A stretch of DNA of 64,000 nt from Pseudomonas cedrina subsp. cedrina (GCF_001983175.1 NZ_MNPW01000017.1:1-64000); one strand, 5' to 3'. Positions 42,379 to 50,956 are shown, numbered from the stretch's first letter. Program-made: numbers and translations. The notes: generated from the letters alone by a model not told the origin.

Positions 42379-42712
42379 AGACTGAGCGTGGGAGTGCTTT
42401 TCTGTGGGAGCCGGGCTTGCCCGCGATGCAGGCGACTCGGTTTTTGCGTCCAGCCAAGGTGATGCTGTCGCAGCCTAAGGATCTACACAATTTTGTAGTG
42501 AGCGGGCTTGGCGAATCGTCGCACCGCCCGCGCTGGGTGGCGCAGCCGCCCCGATCGAGACACCGCCGAACTCCAGACAAAACCGGGGCGCCTGGTTTGG
42601 GGCGGCTTCGCCACCCAGCGCGGGACAAGCCCGCTCACTACAGGAGATCGTCAGCCGTTAACGTTGTGTAGATACCTAGGGCTATCGCAGGCAAACCACA
42701 TTGTGCCCGGCG
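42379..42712. other. Gene-free interval with a degenerate REPIN I and an inserted element
   Basis: This 334-bp gap holds a variant REPIN I left arm (GTGGGAGCCGGGCTTGCCC at 42404), the MITE-like element (42474-42680) and a truncated right arm (GCTATCGCAGGCAAACCAC). No ORF or promoter is visible. Confidence 0.8.
42474..42680. mobile_element. MITE-like element, second copy
   Basis: It has ends CCTAAGGATCTACACAA and (inverse) CCTAGGTATCTACACAA, and it is flanked by GCTGTCGCAG (42464-42473) and GCTATCGCAG (42681-42690), a 9/10 duplication. The core is a type II REPIN at 42495-42642. Insertion target and position inside the host REPIN I are the same as for the copy at 35636-35830. Confidence 0.75.
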
Positions 42713-44026
42713 TTAACGCTTGGGCAATTCGATCAGCACTTTAAGGCCGCCCAGTTCAGCATCCTGCAACTGCAACACCCCACCCCACACTTCGGCGATA
42801 TCGCGCACGATCCCCAGTCCCAGGCCATGGCCATCGATCTGTTCATCCAGGCGTGTACCGCGGCTGAAGACCTGATCACGCTGGGTTTCGGGGATGCCGG
42901 GGCCATCGTCTTCCACGGCCAGCAGGTAGCTGTGCTCGGTCTCGGTGATGGTCAGGCGCACTTCGGCGTCCGCCCATTTGCAGGCGTTGTCCAGCACATT
43001 GCCGAGCATTTCCAGGAGGTCCGCGCGGTCCCAGGGCAATTGCAGGCCGGGGTCGGCGTGGTAGCTCAGGTCCAGGTGTTCGCCATGGATCATATTCAGG
43101 GTGGCCAACAGGCTGGGCAGTTCCTTTTCGCAGTCAAACAGCGCACCCGGCAAGGTTTCGCCAGCCAGGCGAGCGCGGTTGAGTTCGCGGTTGAGGCGTT
43201 GCTGCACCTGTTCCAGGTGGTCGCGCAACAGCTTGGCCAGCTCGGGACGGTCCTTGAGCTGCTCGCTGGAGGCCACGCTCAGCAGCACCGCCAGGGGGGT
43301 TTTCAAGGCGTGTCCGAGGTTGCCCAGCGCATTGCGTGAACGCTTGAGGCTGTCTTCGGTGTGCGCCAGCAGGTGGTTGATCTGCGCCACCAGCGGCTCC
43401 AGCTCCAGGGGCACCTGGGTGTCGAGCTGCGAGCGCTGGCCCTGCTGCAGCTGCGCGATCTGGTTACGCGCGGTTTCCAGGGGGCGCAAGGCGCGGCGGA
43501 CGGTGACCCGTTGCAGCACCAGCACCACCAGCAGCGCCGCCAGCCCCAGTACCAGGCCGATCTGGCGCATCAGCCGGAAGCTTTCGCGCACGGGCGTGTA
43601 GTCTTGCGCCACGCTGATGGAGATTAACTGGCCGAAACGCTTGTAGTCCGAGCGCAATACCAGCAATTGCTGGCCCTCCGGCCCCAGTTGCAGGTTGCCC
43701 TTGATCCCGACCTCGGGCAGTCGCGGTAATTCCTGGTCCCACAGCGAGCGGGAGCGCCAGTGGGTATCGGCAAAATCGACACGAAAGTAATGCCCGGAAA
43801 ACGGCCGCTGGTAGGCCGGCGACAGATGCTGTTCGTCCAGTTGCAAACCGTTGGGCCCGCGCACCATCGCCACCAGCAAGTTTTCGGCATCGTTACGCAG
43901 CCCGGCTTCCAGGTAGCGCTGCAGCCCGGTTTCGAACAACCACAGGCTGGTCTGCGCGAGCACCACGCCGACGATCACCATCACGCTGATCAGGCCCAGG
44001 CTCAGGCGTCGTTGAATGGACTTCAT
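42713..44026 (-). CDS. bqsS: Sensor histidine kinase BqsS (CarS)
   Basis: A 437-residue membrane kinase with TM1 (LGLISVMVIVGVVLAQTSLWLF), a periplasmic domain of about 130 residues, TM2 (IGLVLGLAALLVVLVLQRV, near 162-180), HAMP, HisKA with GNLGHALKTPLAVL, and an ATPase domain with NVLDNACKWAD and GHGLGLGIV. The operon of two PepSY-type proteins, regulator and kinase matches bqsPQRS (PA2659-PA2656) of P. aeruginosa, which responds to ferrous iron or calcium. The RExxE motif credited with iron sensing is not evident here: the periplasmic end reads VRESFRLM. It overlaps bqsR by 4 bases. Confidence 0.85.
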   Translation of the reverse strand: MKSIQRRLSLGLISVMVIVGVVLAQTSLWLFETGLQRYLEAGLRNDAENLLVAMVRGPNGLQLDEQHLSPAYQRPFSGHYFRVDFADTHWRSRSLWDQELPRLPEVGIKGNLQLGPEGQQLLVLRSDYKRFGQLISISVAQDYTPVRESFRLMRQIGLVLGLAALLVVLVLQRVTVRRALRPLETARNQIAQLQQGQRSQLDTQVPLELEPLVAQINHLLAHTEDSLKRSRNALGNLGHALKTPLAVLLSVASSEQLKDRPELAKLLRDHLEQVQQRLNRELNRARLAGETLPGALFDCEKELPSLLATLNMIHGEHLDLSYHADPGLQLPWDRADLLEMLGNVLDNACKWADAEVRLTITETEHSYLLAVEDDGPGIPETQRDQVFSRGTRLDEQIDGHGLGLGIVRDIAEVWGGVLQLQDAELGGLKVLIELPKR

Positions 44027-44691
44027 GCAGGGCTGGCGCCAAACCGGTAACCCTGGCCGCGCCGGGTTTCGATCACGCTGCGCCCCAACTTGCGGCGCAA
44101 GTGGTTGACGTGGACTTCCAGCACGTTGGAATCGCGTTCGGTCTCACCGTCGTACAGGTGCTCGGCCAGGTGGCTTTTGGAAAGGATCTGTTCGGGGTGC
44201 AGCATGAAATAGCGCAACAGGCGGAATTCGGCGGCCGTCAGCTGGATTTCCGCGCCGTCGCGCAGCACGCACTGGCGACCTTCATCCAGATGCAGCCCGG
44301 CGGCCTGCAAGGTGGGCTGGTTGGCCTGGCCATGGGAACGGCGCAACAGCGCCTGGATGCGCAGGTGGAGCTCTTCCGGGTGGAAGGGTTTGCTCAGGTA
44401 ATCATCGGCGCCGGCCTTGAGCCCTTCGATGCGCTCAGCCCAGGAATCACGGGCGGTGAGGATCAGCACCGGAATGGCCAACCCGGCGGCGCGCCATTGC
44501 GCCAGCACCTCAAGCCCTGGCAGGCCAGGCAAGCCCAGGTCGAGAATGATCAGGTCATAGGGCTCGCTGCGCCCCTGGTACGCCGCATCGCGGCCATCGG
44601 CCAGCCAGTCGACGGCGTAGCCCTGGCGTTGCAGGCCGGCCACCAGTTCGTCGGCCAGCGGTACGTTGTCTTCCACCAGCAGCAGGCGCAT
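44023..44691 (-). CDS. bqsR: OmpR-family response regulator BqsR (CarR)
   Basis: A 222-residue regulator with receiver acidic residues in VEDN, acceptor Asp in LIILDLGLPGLPG (D51), Thr in LTARDS and Lys in DYLSKPFHPEE. The C-terminal winged helix has LTAAEFRLLRYFMLHPEQILSKSHL and VEVHVNHLRRKL-like HVNHLRRKLG. It sits between bqsQ and bqsS, with 1- and 4-base overlaps, so the operon is tightly coupled. A BqsR-like box upstream of the first gene suggests autoregulation. Confidence 0.88.
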   Translation of the reverse strand: MRLLLVEDNVPLADELVAGLQRQGYAVDWLADGRDAAYQGRSEPYDLIILDLGLPGLPGLEVLAQWRAAGLAIPVLILTARDSWAERIEGLKAGADDYLSKPFHPEELHLRIQALLRRSHGQANQPTLQAAGLHLDEGRQCVLRDGAEIQLTAAEFRLLRYFMLHPEQILSKSHLAEHLYDGETERDSNVLEVHVNHLRRKLGRSVIETRRGQGYRFGASPA

Positions 44692-45002
44692 CAGTCTTCC
44701 TCGTCTTTGATCAGCACACCGGTGCTGGCGTCCAGCTTGATCTCGCGGACCACCCCTTCGGTGGTCACCAGCTCCACTTCATAAGCATATCGGCCGTGCT
44801 TTTTTTCCAGCTCGGCTTCCAGCAGGCGTGAACCGGGATAACGTCCCATGGCCTGGTGCAACAGGTCCTCCAGCGGCAGGATCACCCCCTGCTGGCGCAA
44901 GGCCAGGGCTTCATCCTGATTGAGATCGCGGGCCGCCAGGCTGGAGCAAAATGCCAGGAGCACCAGCGCGACTCGACTGCCGGCGCGTAAATTTACCTTC
45001 AT
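44691..45002 (-). CDS. bqsQ: Small periplasmic PepSY-type protein (BqsQ-like)
   Basis: A 103-residue exported protein with a signal peptide (ALVLLAFCSSLAA, near residues 11-23). The remainder is one PepSY-like unit: ALRQQGVILPLEDLLHQAMGRYPGSRLLEAELEKKHGRYAYEVELVTTEGVVREIKLDASTG in order, ending DEED. It is paralogous to the gene just upstream. In P. aeruginosa the matching genes respond strongly to Fe(II) or Ca2+ through BqsR. The function is unknown; the acidic C-terminus might bind a cation. Symbol assigned by operon order. Confidence 0.75.
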   Translation of the reverse strand: MKVNLRAGSRVALVLLAFCSSLAARDLNQDEALALRQQGVILPLEDLLHQAMGRYPGSRLLEAELEKKHGRYAYEVELVTTEGVVREIKLDASTGVLIKDEED

Positions 45003-45307
45003 TACGTATCCTGATGATTCTTGAGAACCTGCCCGGTGAGCGCGTCCAATTCAATGTCCCATTCGATGCCCTGGGCATCTTCCAATTCGACCTGGTAGAG
45101 ATACCTGCCGTACTCCTCGTCCAAGTCGGTATCCAGCAGCCTCGAACCCGGGTGCAAGGCCAGGGCCGTGGCTTCCAGTTGGTCAAAGGCGACAATAGTA
45201 ACAGTGGCGGGCACTTTCAGTGGTTTGTCGGGGTCCACGGCTCCGGCCTGGGTTGCCGTGAGGGCGATGATACCGGCGGCGACCAGAGCGGTGAGGCGTT
45301 TCATCAT
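45002..45307 (-). CDS. bqsP: Small periplasmic PepSY-type protein (BqsP-like)
   Basis: A 101-residue exported protein with a signal peptide ending AGA (near residue 23). A single PepSY-like unit follows (VAFDQLEATALALHPGSRLLDTDLDEEYGRYLYQVELEDAQGIEWDIELDALTG), rich in acidic residues. It is the first gene of the operon. Its stop overlaps the next start by 1 base. A BqsR-type box lies 52 to 67 bases upstream. The BqsP name follows operon position. Confidence 0.75.
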   Translation of the reverse strand: MMKRLTALVAAGIIALTATQAGAVDPDKPLKVPATVTIVAFDQLEATALALHPGSRLLDTDLDEEYGRYLYQVELEDAQGIEWDIELDALTGQVLKNHQDT

Positions 45308-45358
45308 GAGTCTCCGTTACAGGATGTTTTCCTACGCAGGCCACCCTACCCGCCGCAA

Positions 45359-45374
45359 CTTAATTGAAACTGAA
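45359..45374 (-). promoter_or_regulatory. BqsR-type box upstream of bqsPQRS
   Basis: On the minus strand this reads TTCAG-TTTCAA-TTAAG. The known BqsR target in P. aeruginosa is the direct repeat TTAAG-N6-TTAAG, so spacing is exact and one base of ten differs. It is placed 52 bases before the first start codon, as expected for an activator site near -35. Confidence 0.7.
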
Positions 45375-45462
45375 TTGCCACCATGGCAATTTCCGACAAG
45401 CCTCTTCTCCAATCATTGTGCGAGATTTCTTATAATTCCTGCTCACTTCACCAGAGACCGGT

Positions 45463-46542
45463 ATGACAGCGATCCACATCAAATTTCCCGCCCTGACCCT
45501 CAAGGCCGGCAAACGCGCATTGGCGCGCATTCGTGAGCGAGGCCTCGCGCCGGCCGACGTCGGCATCCTGCCTGGCGCGGCCGGCGGCCCCAAGGCGCTG
45601 GGTATCCAGGGGCTGGACCTGGCGCTGTTCGGCGACTGGTTGCCTCGCGCACCTCGGGAGCGGTCGTTGATCGGCGCCTCCATCGGCTCCTGGCGGTTTG
45701 CCAGTGCCTGCCTGCCCGACCCGGCGCAAGGCCTGCTGGACCTGGGCCGCCTGTATAACGAACAGCGCTTTGCCAAAGGCGTGACCATGGCCGACGTCAG
45801 CCGCAGTTGCCAACGCATGCTCGACGACTTGCTGGCCGGACGAGACGCACGGGTGCTGGACAACCCGAACTACCGCCTCAACATCCTGGTGGTCAAGAGC
45901 CACGGCCTGCTTGCCGATGACCACCGTGGGCGCCTCGGGCTGGGCCTGTCGTCGGTGATTGCGGATAACCTGCGCGGCCGCGCACGGCTGTCGCGGCACT
46001 TCGAACGGCTGATCATCCACGACCCGCGCCAGGCGCCGCCGGTGCATCCATTGAAGGATTTCCCGTCGCGCTTCCTCAGCCTCGAGCTGGGCAACCTGCG
46101 CCAGGCACTGCTGGCGTCGGGTTCGATCCCCATGGTAATGCAGGGCGTACGCGACCTGCCGGGCGCGGGTGCCGGCACCTACCGCGACGGCGGCCTGCTC
46201 GACTACCACCTTGACCTGCCCTACCACGGTGACGACATCGTGCTGTACCCGCATTTTACCGACCGGGTCATTCCGGGCTGGTTCGATAAGGGCCTGCCGT
46301 GGCGACGCAGCAGCCAACAGGGCCTGCAGGATGTTTTGCTGCTGGCGCCGTCAAGGGATTACCTGGCCCGCCTGCCTTACGGCAAACTGCCTGATCGCAG
46401 CGACTTCAAGCGCTTCATGGGTGATGACGCGAGTCGTAACCGGTACTGGCAGACGGCGATGAGCGAGAGCCGACGGTTGGGCGATGAGTTTCTGGAACTG
46501 GCGGATAACGGCCGGTTGGGCGAGCACTTGCAAGTACTCTGA
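45463..46542 (+). CDS. Patatin-like phospholipase family protein
   Basis: A 359-residue protein with the patatin catalytic dyad: nucleophile Ser in GASIGSWR (S73, GxSxG) and Asp in YRDGGLLDYH (DGG, near residue 242). The oxyanion loop is GAAGGPKALG (residues 38-47). No signal peptide, so it is probably intracellular. Patatin domains hydrolyse acyl lipids. The last third is specific to this subgroup. It lies between the bqs operon and queD, an order I believe is conserved in pseudomonads; a functional link to either is not evident. Confidence 0.85.
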   Translation: MTAIHIKFPALTLKAGKRALARIRERGLAPADVGILPGAAGGPKALGIQGLDLALFGDWLPRAPRERSLIGASIGSWRFASACLPDPAQGLLDLGRLYNEQRFAKGVTMADVSRSCQRMLDDLLAGRDARVLDNPNYRLNILVVKSHGLLADDHRGRLGLGLSSVIADNLRGRARLSRHFERLIIHDPRQAPPVHPLKDFPSRFLSLELGNLRQALLASGSIPMVMQGVRDLPGAGAGTYRDGGLLDYHLDLPYHGDDIVLYPHFTDRVIPGWFDKGLPWRRSSQQGLQDVLLLAPSRDYLARLPYGKLPDRSDFKRFMGDDASRNRYWQTAMSESRRLGDEFLELADNGRLGEHLQVL

Positions 46543-46618
46543 CCCAGCGGCATGCGCGGCAAGTGATCAAGCTGTTAAACTCGCCGCCTGCCAGATACCT
46601 GACCGAGCTGAAAATACC

Positions 46619-46975
46619 GTGGAAATCTTCAAAGAGTTTACCTTCGAGTCCGCCCACCGCCTGCCCCACGTGCCGGAAGGCCATAAATGCGGGCGCCTGC
46701 ATGGGCATTCGTTCAAGGTGGCGATCCACCTCAGCGGTGACCTGGATCCCCATACCGGCTGGATTCGCGACTTTTCGGAGATCAAGGCGATTTTCAAGCC
46801 GCTCTATGAACGTCTCGACCACAACTACCTCAATGACATCCCAGGCCTGGAAAACCCGACCAGCGAAGTGCTGGCCAAGTGGATCTGGAAGGAACTCCAA
46901 CCCCTGCTGCCCGAGCTCAGTGCGATTCGCATCCACGAGACCTGCACCAGCGGCTGCATCTACCGCGGCGAGTAA
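46619..46975 (+). CDS. queD: 6-carboxy-5,6,7,8-tetrahydropterin synthase QueD
   Basis: A 118-residue QueD/PTPS-fold enzyme beginning at a GTG, since no ATG fits before the essential N-terminus. Zinc ligands are H13 (SAHRL), H28 and H30 (RLHGH), and the catalytic Cys is C24 (HKCGR). LDHNYLND and NPTSEVLAKWIW are family segments, and the Glu of HETCTSG binds the pterin. It converts dihydroneopterin triphosphate to carboxytetrahydropterin in queuosine synthesis. It stands alone, followed by a terminator. Confidence 0.92.
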   Translation: MEIFKEFTFESAHRLPHVPEGHKCGRLHGHSFKVAIHLSGDLDPHTGWIRDFSEIKAIFKPLYERLDHNYLNDIPGLENPTSEVLAKWIWKELQPLLPELSAIRIHETCTSGCIYRGE

Positions 46976-46986
46976 GCATGGGATAT

Positions 46987-47016
46987 GAAAAAACCACCTG
47001 CACGGTGGTTTTTTTG
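46987..47016 (+). terminator. Intrinsic terminator after queD
   Basis: ACCACC pairs with GGTGGT over a TGCAC loop, preceded by a run of A and followed by a run of T, so it may work in both directions. Confidence 0.88.
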
Positions 47017-47114
47017 TGCCTGTTCGACTGATCCAATTTGTATCACCGCTGCACCGCTTTCGTGCCCGATTGGGCACTGCGAACATCTTCTCCAGCGTTC
47101 CCCCCCTGTTTGGC

Positions 47115-47138
47115 TATAAATACTGTGCACAGTGCACA
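47115..47138 (+). promoter_or_regulatory. Probable codB promoter with palindromic operator
   Basis: A -10-like TATAAA (47115-47120) lies just before TGTGCACAGTGCACA (47124-47138), a palindrome with perfect 7-bp arms around one base. The operator would cover the transcription start. No good -35 is seen, which suits an activator-dependent or weak promoter. The PucR-type regulator encoded in the same operon is the obvious candidate to bind it. Confidence 0.6.
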
Positions 47139-47222
47139 ACGCCCACCGTGCGCCCGTCACTGCTTGCCGCTTTGGCACGCGCGGTGCAACGGCCTGCGTC
47201 ACTCATTCAGGGAGCAAGGCAC

Positions 47223-48491
47223 ATGACGCAGCAAGAACCGGGCAACGATTACCCCTTAAGCGAAGTCCCGATGCATGCGCGCAAGGGCCTGGCATCGACC
47301 GCCATGGTGCTGCTGGGCTTTACCTTTTTTACCGCGACCATGTTTGCCGGCGGCAAGCTGGGCGTGGCCTTCAGTTTTACCGACATGCTCGGTGTCGTGG
47401 CCTTGGGTAACCTGCTGCTGGGGATCTACGCCGCAGGCCTGGGTTATATCGCGTTCAAGAGCGGGCTTAATTCGGTATTGATGGGGCGCTTCTGCTTTGG
47501 CGAAGTGGGCAGCAAGCTCAGTGATTTGATCCTGGGCTTCACCCAGATCGGCTGGTACGCCTGGGGCACCGCCACTGCCGCCGTGGTGCTGGGCAAGTAT
47601 TTCGAGTTGAGCCAGGGCAGCGTGCTGGCGCTGATGGTGGTGTTTGGCCTGGTGTTCTGCGCCACGGCCTATATTGGTTATCGCGGGCTGGAGATCCTGT
47701 CCTACATCGCGGTGCCGGCCATGGGCATCCTGCTGTTTCTATCGATGTGGGTGGCCACGGTGAAAGTCGGCGGCCTGGATGGATTGCTGGCAGTGGTGCC
47801 GACCGGTGAGCTGGATTTGTCCACGGCCATTACCTTGGTGTTCGGCACGTTTGTCAGCGGTGCGACCCAGGCCACCAACTGGACGCGATTTTCACGCTCG
47901 GCCAAGGTGGCGGTGTTGGCCAGCCTGATCGGTTTCTTTATCGGCAACGGCTTGATGGTGCTGATCGGGGCCTATGGTGCCATCGTTTATCAACAGCCGG
48001 ACGTGGTCGAAGTCTTGCTGCTGCAAGGCTTCGCCATGGCAGCGATGGCCATGCTGCTGCTCAATATCTGGAGTACCCAGGACAACACCATCTACAACTT
48101 CGCGGTAGCCGGTTGCAACCTGCTGCGCACCAAGCGCCGCAAAACGGTGACCCTGGCCGGTGCCGTGATCGGGACCCTGCTGGCGTTGCTCGGCATGTAT
48201 GACCTGCTGGTGCCGTATCTGATTCTGCTCGGCACGGTGATCCCACCGATTGGCGGGGTGATCATGGCGGACTTTTTCTATCGCTACCGCGGCCGCTATC
48301 CGCGCCTGGCCGACGCGCGCCTGCCGGCGTTCAACTGGCCAGGGCTGGTGGCCTATGCCGTGGGCACGGTGCTGGCGTTCAACTCACCCTGGGTCGCGCC
48401 GTTGGTGGGGATCGTTGTCGCGTCGTTGACCTACATCGCGCTCACCGCCGTACTACGGGTGCGTGTGCCCTTGGCTGACGCCCGGGCATGA
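47223..48491 (+). CDS. codB: Cytosine permease CodB (NCS1 family)
   Basis: A 422-residue permease with about 12 helices of the NCS1 type. FTFFTATMFAGGKLGVAFSF near residues 35-55, GFTQIGWYAWGTATAAVVLGKYF near residues 102-124 and SGATQATNWTRFSRSAK are cytosine permease segments. Together with codA it gives uptake and deamination of cytosine. The start at 47223 follows GGAGCAAGGCAC. The pucR gene overlaps its stop by 4 bases. Confidence 0.92.
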   Translation: MTQQEPGNDYPLSEVPMHARKGLASTAMVLLGFTFFTATMFAGGKLGVAFSFTDMLGVVALGNLLLGIYAAGLGYIAFKSGLNSVLMGRFCFGEVGSKLSDLILGFTQIGWYAWGTATAAVVLGKYFELSQGSVLALMVVFGLVFCATAYIGYRGLEILSYIAVPAMGILLFLSMWVATVKVGGLDGLLAVVPTGELDLSTAITLVFGTFVSGATQATNWTRFSRSAKVAVLASLIGFFIGNGLMVLIGAYGAIVYQQPDVVEVLLLQGFAMAAMAMLLLNIWSTQDNTIYNFAVAGCNLLRTKRRKTVTLAGAVIGTLLALLGMYDLLVPYLILLGTVIPPIGGVIMADFFYRYRGRYPRLADARLPAFNWPGLVAYAVGTVLAFNSPWVAPLVGIVVASLTYIALTAVLRVRVPLADARA

Positions 48492-49693
48492 GCCTGACCG
48501 TCGCCGACGTGCTGGCCCTGCCAGGCCTGGAATCCCTGCGCCTGCGCGCGGGTGAGACGGGCCTGGACAATGGCGTGCGCTGGCCCTATGTGGCCGAAAA
48601 CAGCGGGATCGCCGAGTGGGTGCTGGGCGGCGAGCTGGTGTTCGTCACCGGGATCAATCACCCGCGTGACGAAGCCAACTTACTGCAATTGCTTGAAGAG
48701 GCCTGCGAACGTCAGGTTGCAGGTTTGGTGGTGCTGACCGGGCCTGCCTATATCCAGGCGATTCCCCAGCGTTTACTAGCTGCCGCCGAAGCCGCCGGCA
48801 TGCCGCTGATCGAGCAGCCTTACTCGCTGAAAATGGTGCTGGTGACCCAGGCGATTGGTTCGGCGCTGATCCAGTCCGAACAACTGGGGCGCTCACGGCA
48901 TGACGTGCTGGAGCGCTTGCTGGCCGGCGATTACCAATCCCTGGATCTGCTGCTGCACCGGGCCGCGCAGTTGGGCATGCCGTTGGCCGGGTCCTGGCAG
49001 GTGGTTCAATTGCAGCTGGAGGGCAGTGAGCTGCTGTTTGCCCAAGGTGCGGCGGCGTCTGTCGAGGCGCACTTGGCCCGGCAACACGACGGCATCAGCC
49101 GCCGATTGCGTCAACTCTCGGCAGGCGTGCCGGTCCATGGCCGAGCCGGGCAATGGACGCTGCTGCTGCCTGCGCCGGATGCCGTCGCCGCGCAGGCCAA
49201 CCGCCAACAATTGGCCGATTGGCTCAAACCGCTGAACCTGCGCCTGGCGCCACTGAAACTGTTCGTCGGCCTGAGCGCCGCGGCTCATCCACCGGCACGC
49301 CTGGTCCAGGCGCAGGATGAAGCCCGTCAGGCGCTCGCCGCTGCGCGACGCTTCAGCGAGCGGGCCGGGTTGTGCGTGTACGACGAACTGGGCGTGCTCA
49401 AATTGCTCAGCGGTGTCCGTGATCGCGCCCTGCTCGACCAATTTTTGAACGAACGCCTCGGCCCATTGCTGCGCCACGACGCGCACCATGGCCCCAGCCT
49501 GATGCCCACCCTGCAAGCCTGGTTTCACGAGAATGGTAACCTGGTGGCCGCCGCCCAGCGGCTGGCCGTGCATCGCAACACCTTGACCCACCGCGTCCAG
49601 CGCATCGAGGCCCTGTGCGGGCTGACGCTGGATAATGCTAATGATCGCCTGGACATCGGCATTGCGCTGATGATCTGGCGACTGTCTGCCTGA
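48488..49693 (+). CDS. PucR family transcriptional regulator
   Basis: A 401-residue regulator with an N-terminal PucR (purine catabolism) domain (residues 1-125; SLTVADVLALPGLESLRLRAG, GGELVFVTGINH), a GGDEF-like central domain, and a C-terminal HTH (HENGNLVAAAQRLAVHRNTLTHRVQRIEALCGL). It sits between codB and codA in an operon, with a 4-base overlap with codB. It probably controls this cytosine pathway in response to a pyrimidine or nitrogen signal. The palindrome at 47124-47138 is a candidate site. Confidence 0.9.
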   Translation: MSLTVADVLALPGLESLRLRAGETGLDNGVRWPYVAENSGIAEWVLGGELVFVTGINHPRDEANLLQLLEEACERQVAGLVVLTGPAYIQAIPQRLLAAAEAAGMPLIEQPYSLKMVLVTQAIGSALIQSEQLGRSRHDVLERLLAGDYQSLDLLLHRAAQLGMPLAGSWQVVQLQLEGSELLFAQGAAASVEAHLARQHDGISRRLRQLSAGVPVHGRAGQWTLLLPAPDAVAAQANRQQLADWLKPLNLRLAPLKLFVGLSAAAHPPARLVQAQDEARQALAAARRFSERAGLCVYDELGVLKLLSGVRDRALLDQFLNERLGPLLRHDAHHGPSLMPTLQAWFHENGNLVAAAQRLAVHRNTLTHRVQRIEALCGLTLDNANDRLDIGIALMIWRLSA

Positions 49694-49720
49694 TTGTCTT
49701 TAGCCAAGAGGAACTTGCCC

Positions 49721-50956
49721 ATGCACATCATCAACGCCCGCCTGCGCAACCGTGAAGGCCTGCATGATCTGCACCTGGAACATGGCCGGATCGCCAGCAT
49801 CACGCCGCAATCGCGGCCACCGACTGCCGCAGCCGACGACCTGGACGCCGCCGGTAACCTGGTGATCCCACCCTTCGTCGAGCCGCATATCCATCTCGAC
49901 GCCACGCTGACCGCCGGCGAGCCACGCTGGAACATGAGCGGCACCCTGTTCGAAGGCATCGAATGCTGGGGCGAACGCAAAGCCACCATCACCCAGGAAG
50001 ACACCAAGACCCGCGCCAGGAAGACCATCCAGGCCCTCGCCGCCCACGGTATCCAGCATGTGCGCACCCACGTCGACGTCACCGACCCGGACCTCACGGC
50101 ACTCAAGGCCATGCTCAAGGTGCGCGAAGAAACCACCCACCTGATCGACCTGCAAATCGTCGCATTCCCCCAGGAAGGTATCGAGTCGTACCGCAATGGC
50201 CGCGAACTGATGGAAGAAGCCATTCGCCTGGGCGCCGACGTGATCGGTGGTATCCCCCACTTTGAGTACACCCGCGACCAAGGCGTGAGCTCGGTGAAGT
50301 TCCTGATGGACCTGGCCGAACGTACCGGTTGCCTGGTGGACGTGCATTGCGACGAAACCGACGACCCGCACTCGCGCTTTCTTGAAGTCCTGGCCGAAGA
50401 AGCCCGCAGCCGCGACATGGGCGAGCGCGTCACCGCCAGCCACACCACGGCCATGGGCTCCTACGACAATGCCTACTGCGCCAAACTCTTCCGCCTGCTG
50501 GGGCATTCGGGTATCAGCTTTGTCTCCTGCCCCACCGAAAGCATTCACCTGCAAGGCCGCTTCGACACCTTCCCGAAACGCCGCGGCGTCACCCGGGTCA
50601 ACGAACTGCTGGAGGCCGGCATGAACGTGTGCTTCGGCCAGGACTCCATCGTCGACCCCTGGTACCCCCTGGGCAATGGCAACATCCTGCGGGTGCTCGA
50701 AGCCGGTTTGCACATTTGCCATATGCTCGGCTACCGCAACCTGCAGAACGCCCTCGACCTGGTGACCGACAACAGTGCCAAGGCCATGGCCCTGGGTGAG
50801 CGCTACGGCCTGGAACCGGGACGGCCGGCGAACCTGTTGATCCTCTCGGCGGACAGCGACTACGAGGTCATCCGCAGCCAGGGCTTGCCGCTGTACTCGA
50901 TCCGCAACGGCAACGTGTTGATGAAGCGTCAGCCCGCGCAGGTGGAGTTCATGTAA
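49721..50956 (+). CDS. codA: Cytosine deaminase CodA
   Basis: A 411-residue amidohydrolase. The metal HxH is EPHIHLD (H56, H58), followed by His in VDVHCDETDD near residue 211 with the catalytic Glu. The SHTTAMGSYDNAYC and FGQDSIVDPWYPLGNGN (metal Asp) segments agree with bacterial cytosine deaminase. It hydrolyses cytosine to uracil and ammonia, completing the codB-pucR-codA operon. The ATG at 49721 has AAGAGGAAC upstream and is preferred to the TTG at 49694. Confidence 0.93.
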   Translation: MHIINARLRNREGLHDLHLEHGRIASITPQSRPPTAAADDLDAAGNLVIPPFVEPHIHLDATLTAGEPRWNMSGTLFEGIECWGERKATITQEDTKTRARKTIQALAAHGIQHVRTHVDVTDPDLTALKAMLKVREETTHLIDLQIVAFPQEGIESYRNGRELMEEAIRLGADVIGGIPHFEYTRDQGVSSVKFLMDLAERTGCLVDVHCDETDDPHSRFLEVLAEEARSRDMGERVTASHTTAMGSYDNAYCAKLFRLLGHSGISFVSCPTESIHLQGRFDTFPKRRGVTRVNELLEAGMNVCFGQDSIVDPWYPLGNGNILRVLEAGLHICHMLGYRNLQNALDLVTDNSAKAMALGERYGLEPGRPANLLILSADSDYEVIRSQGLPLYSIRNGNVLMKRQPAQVEFM

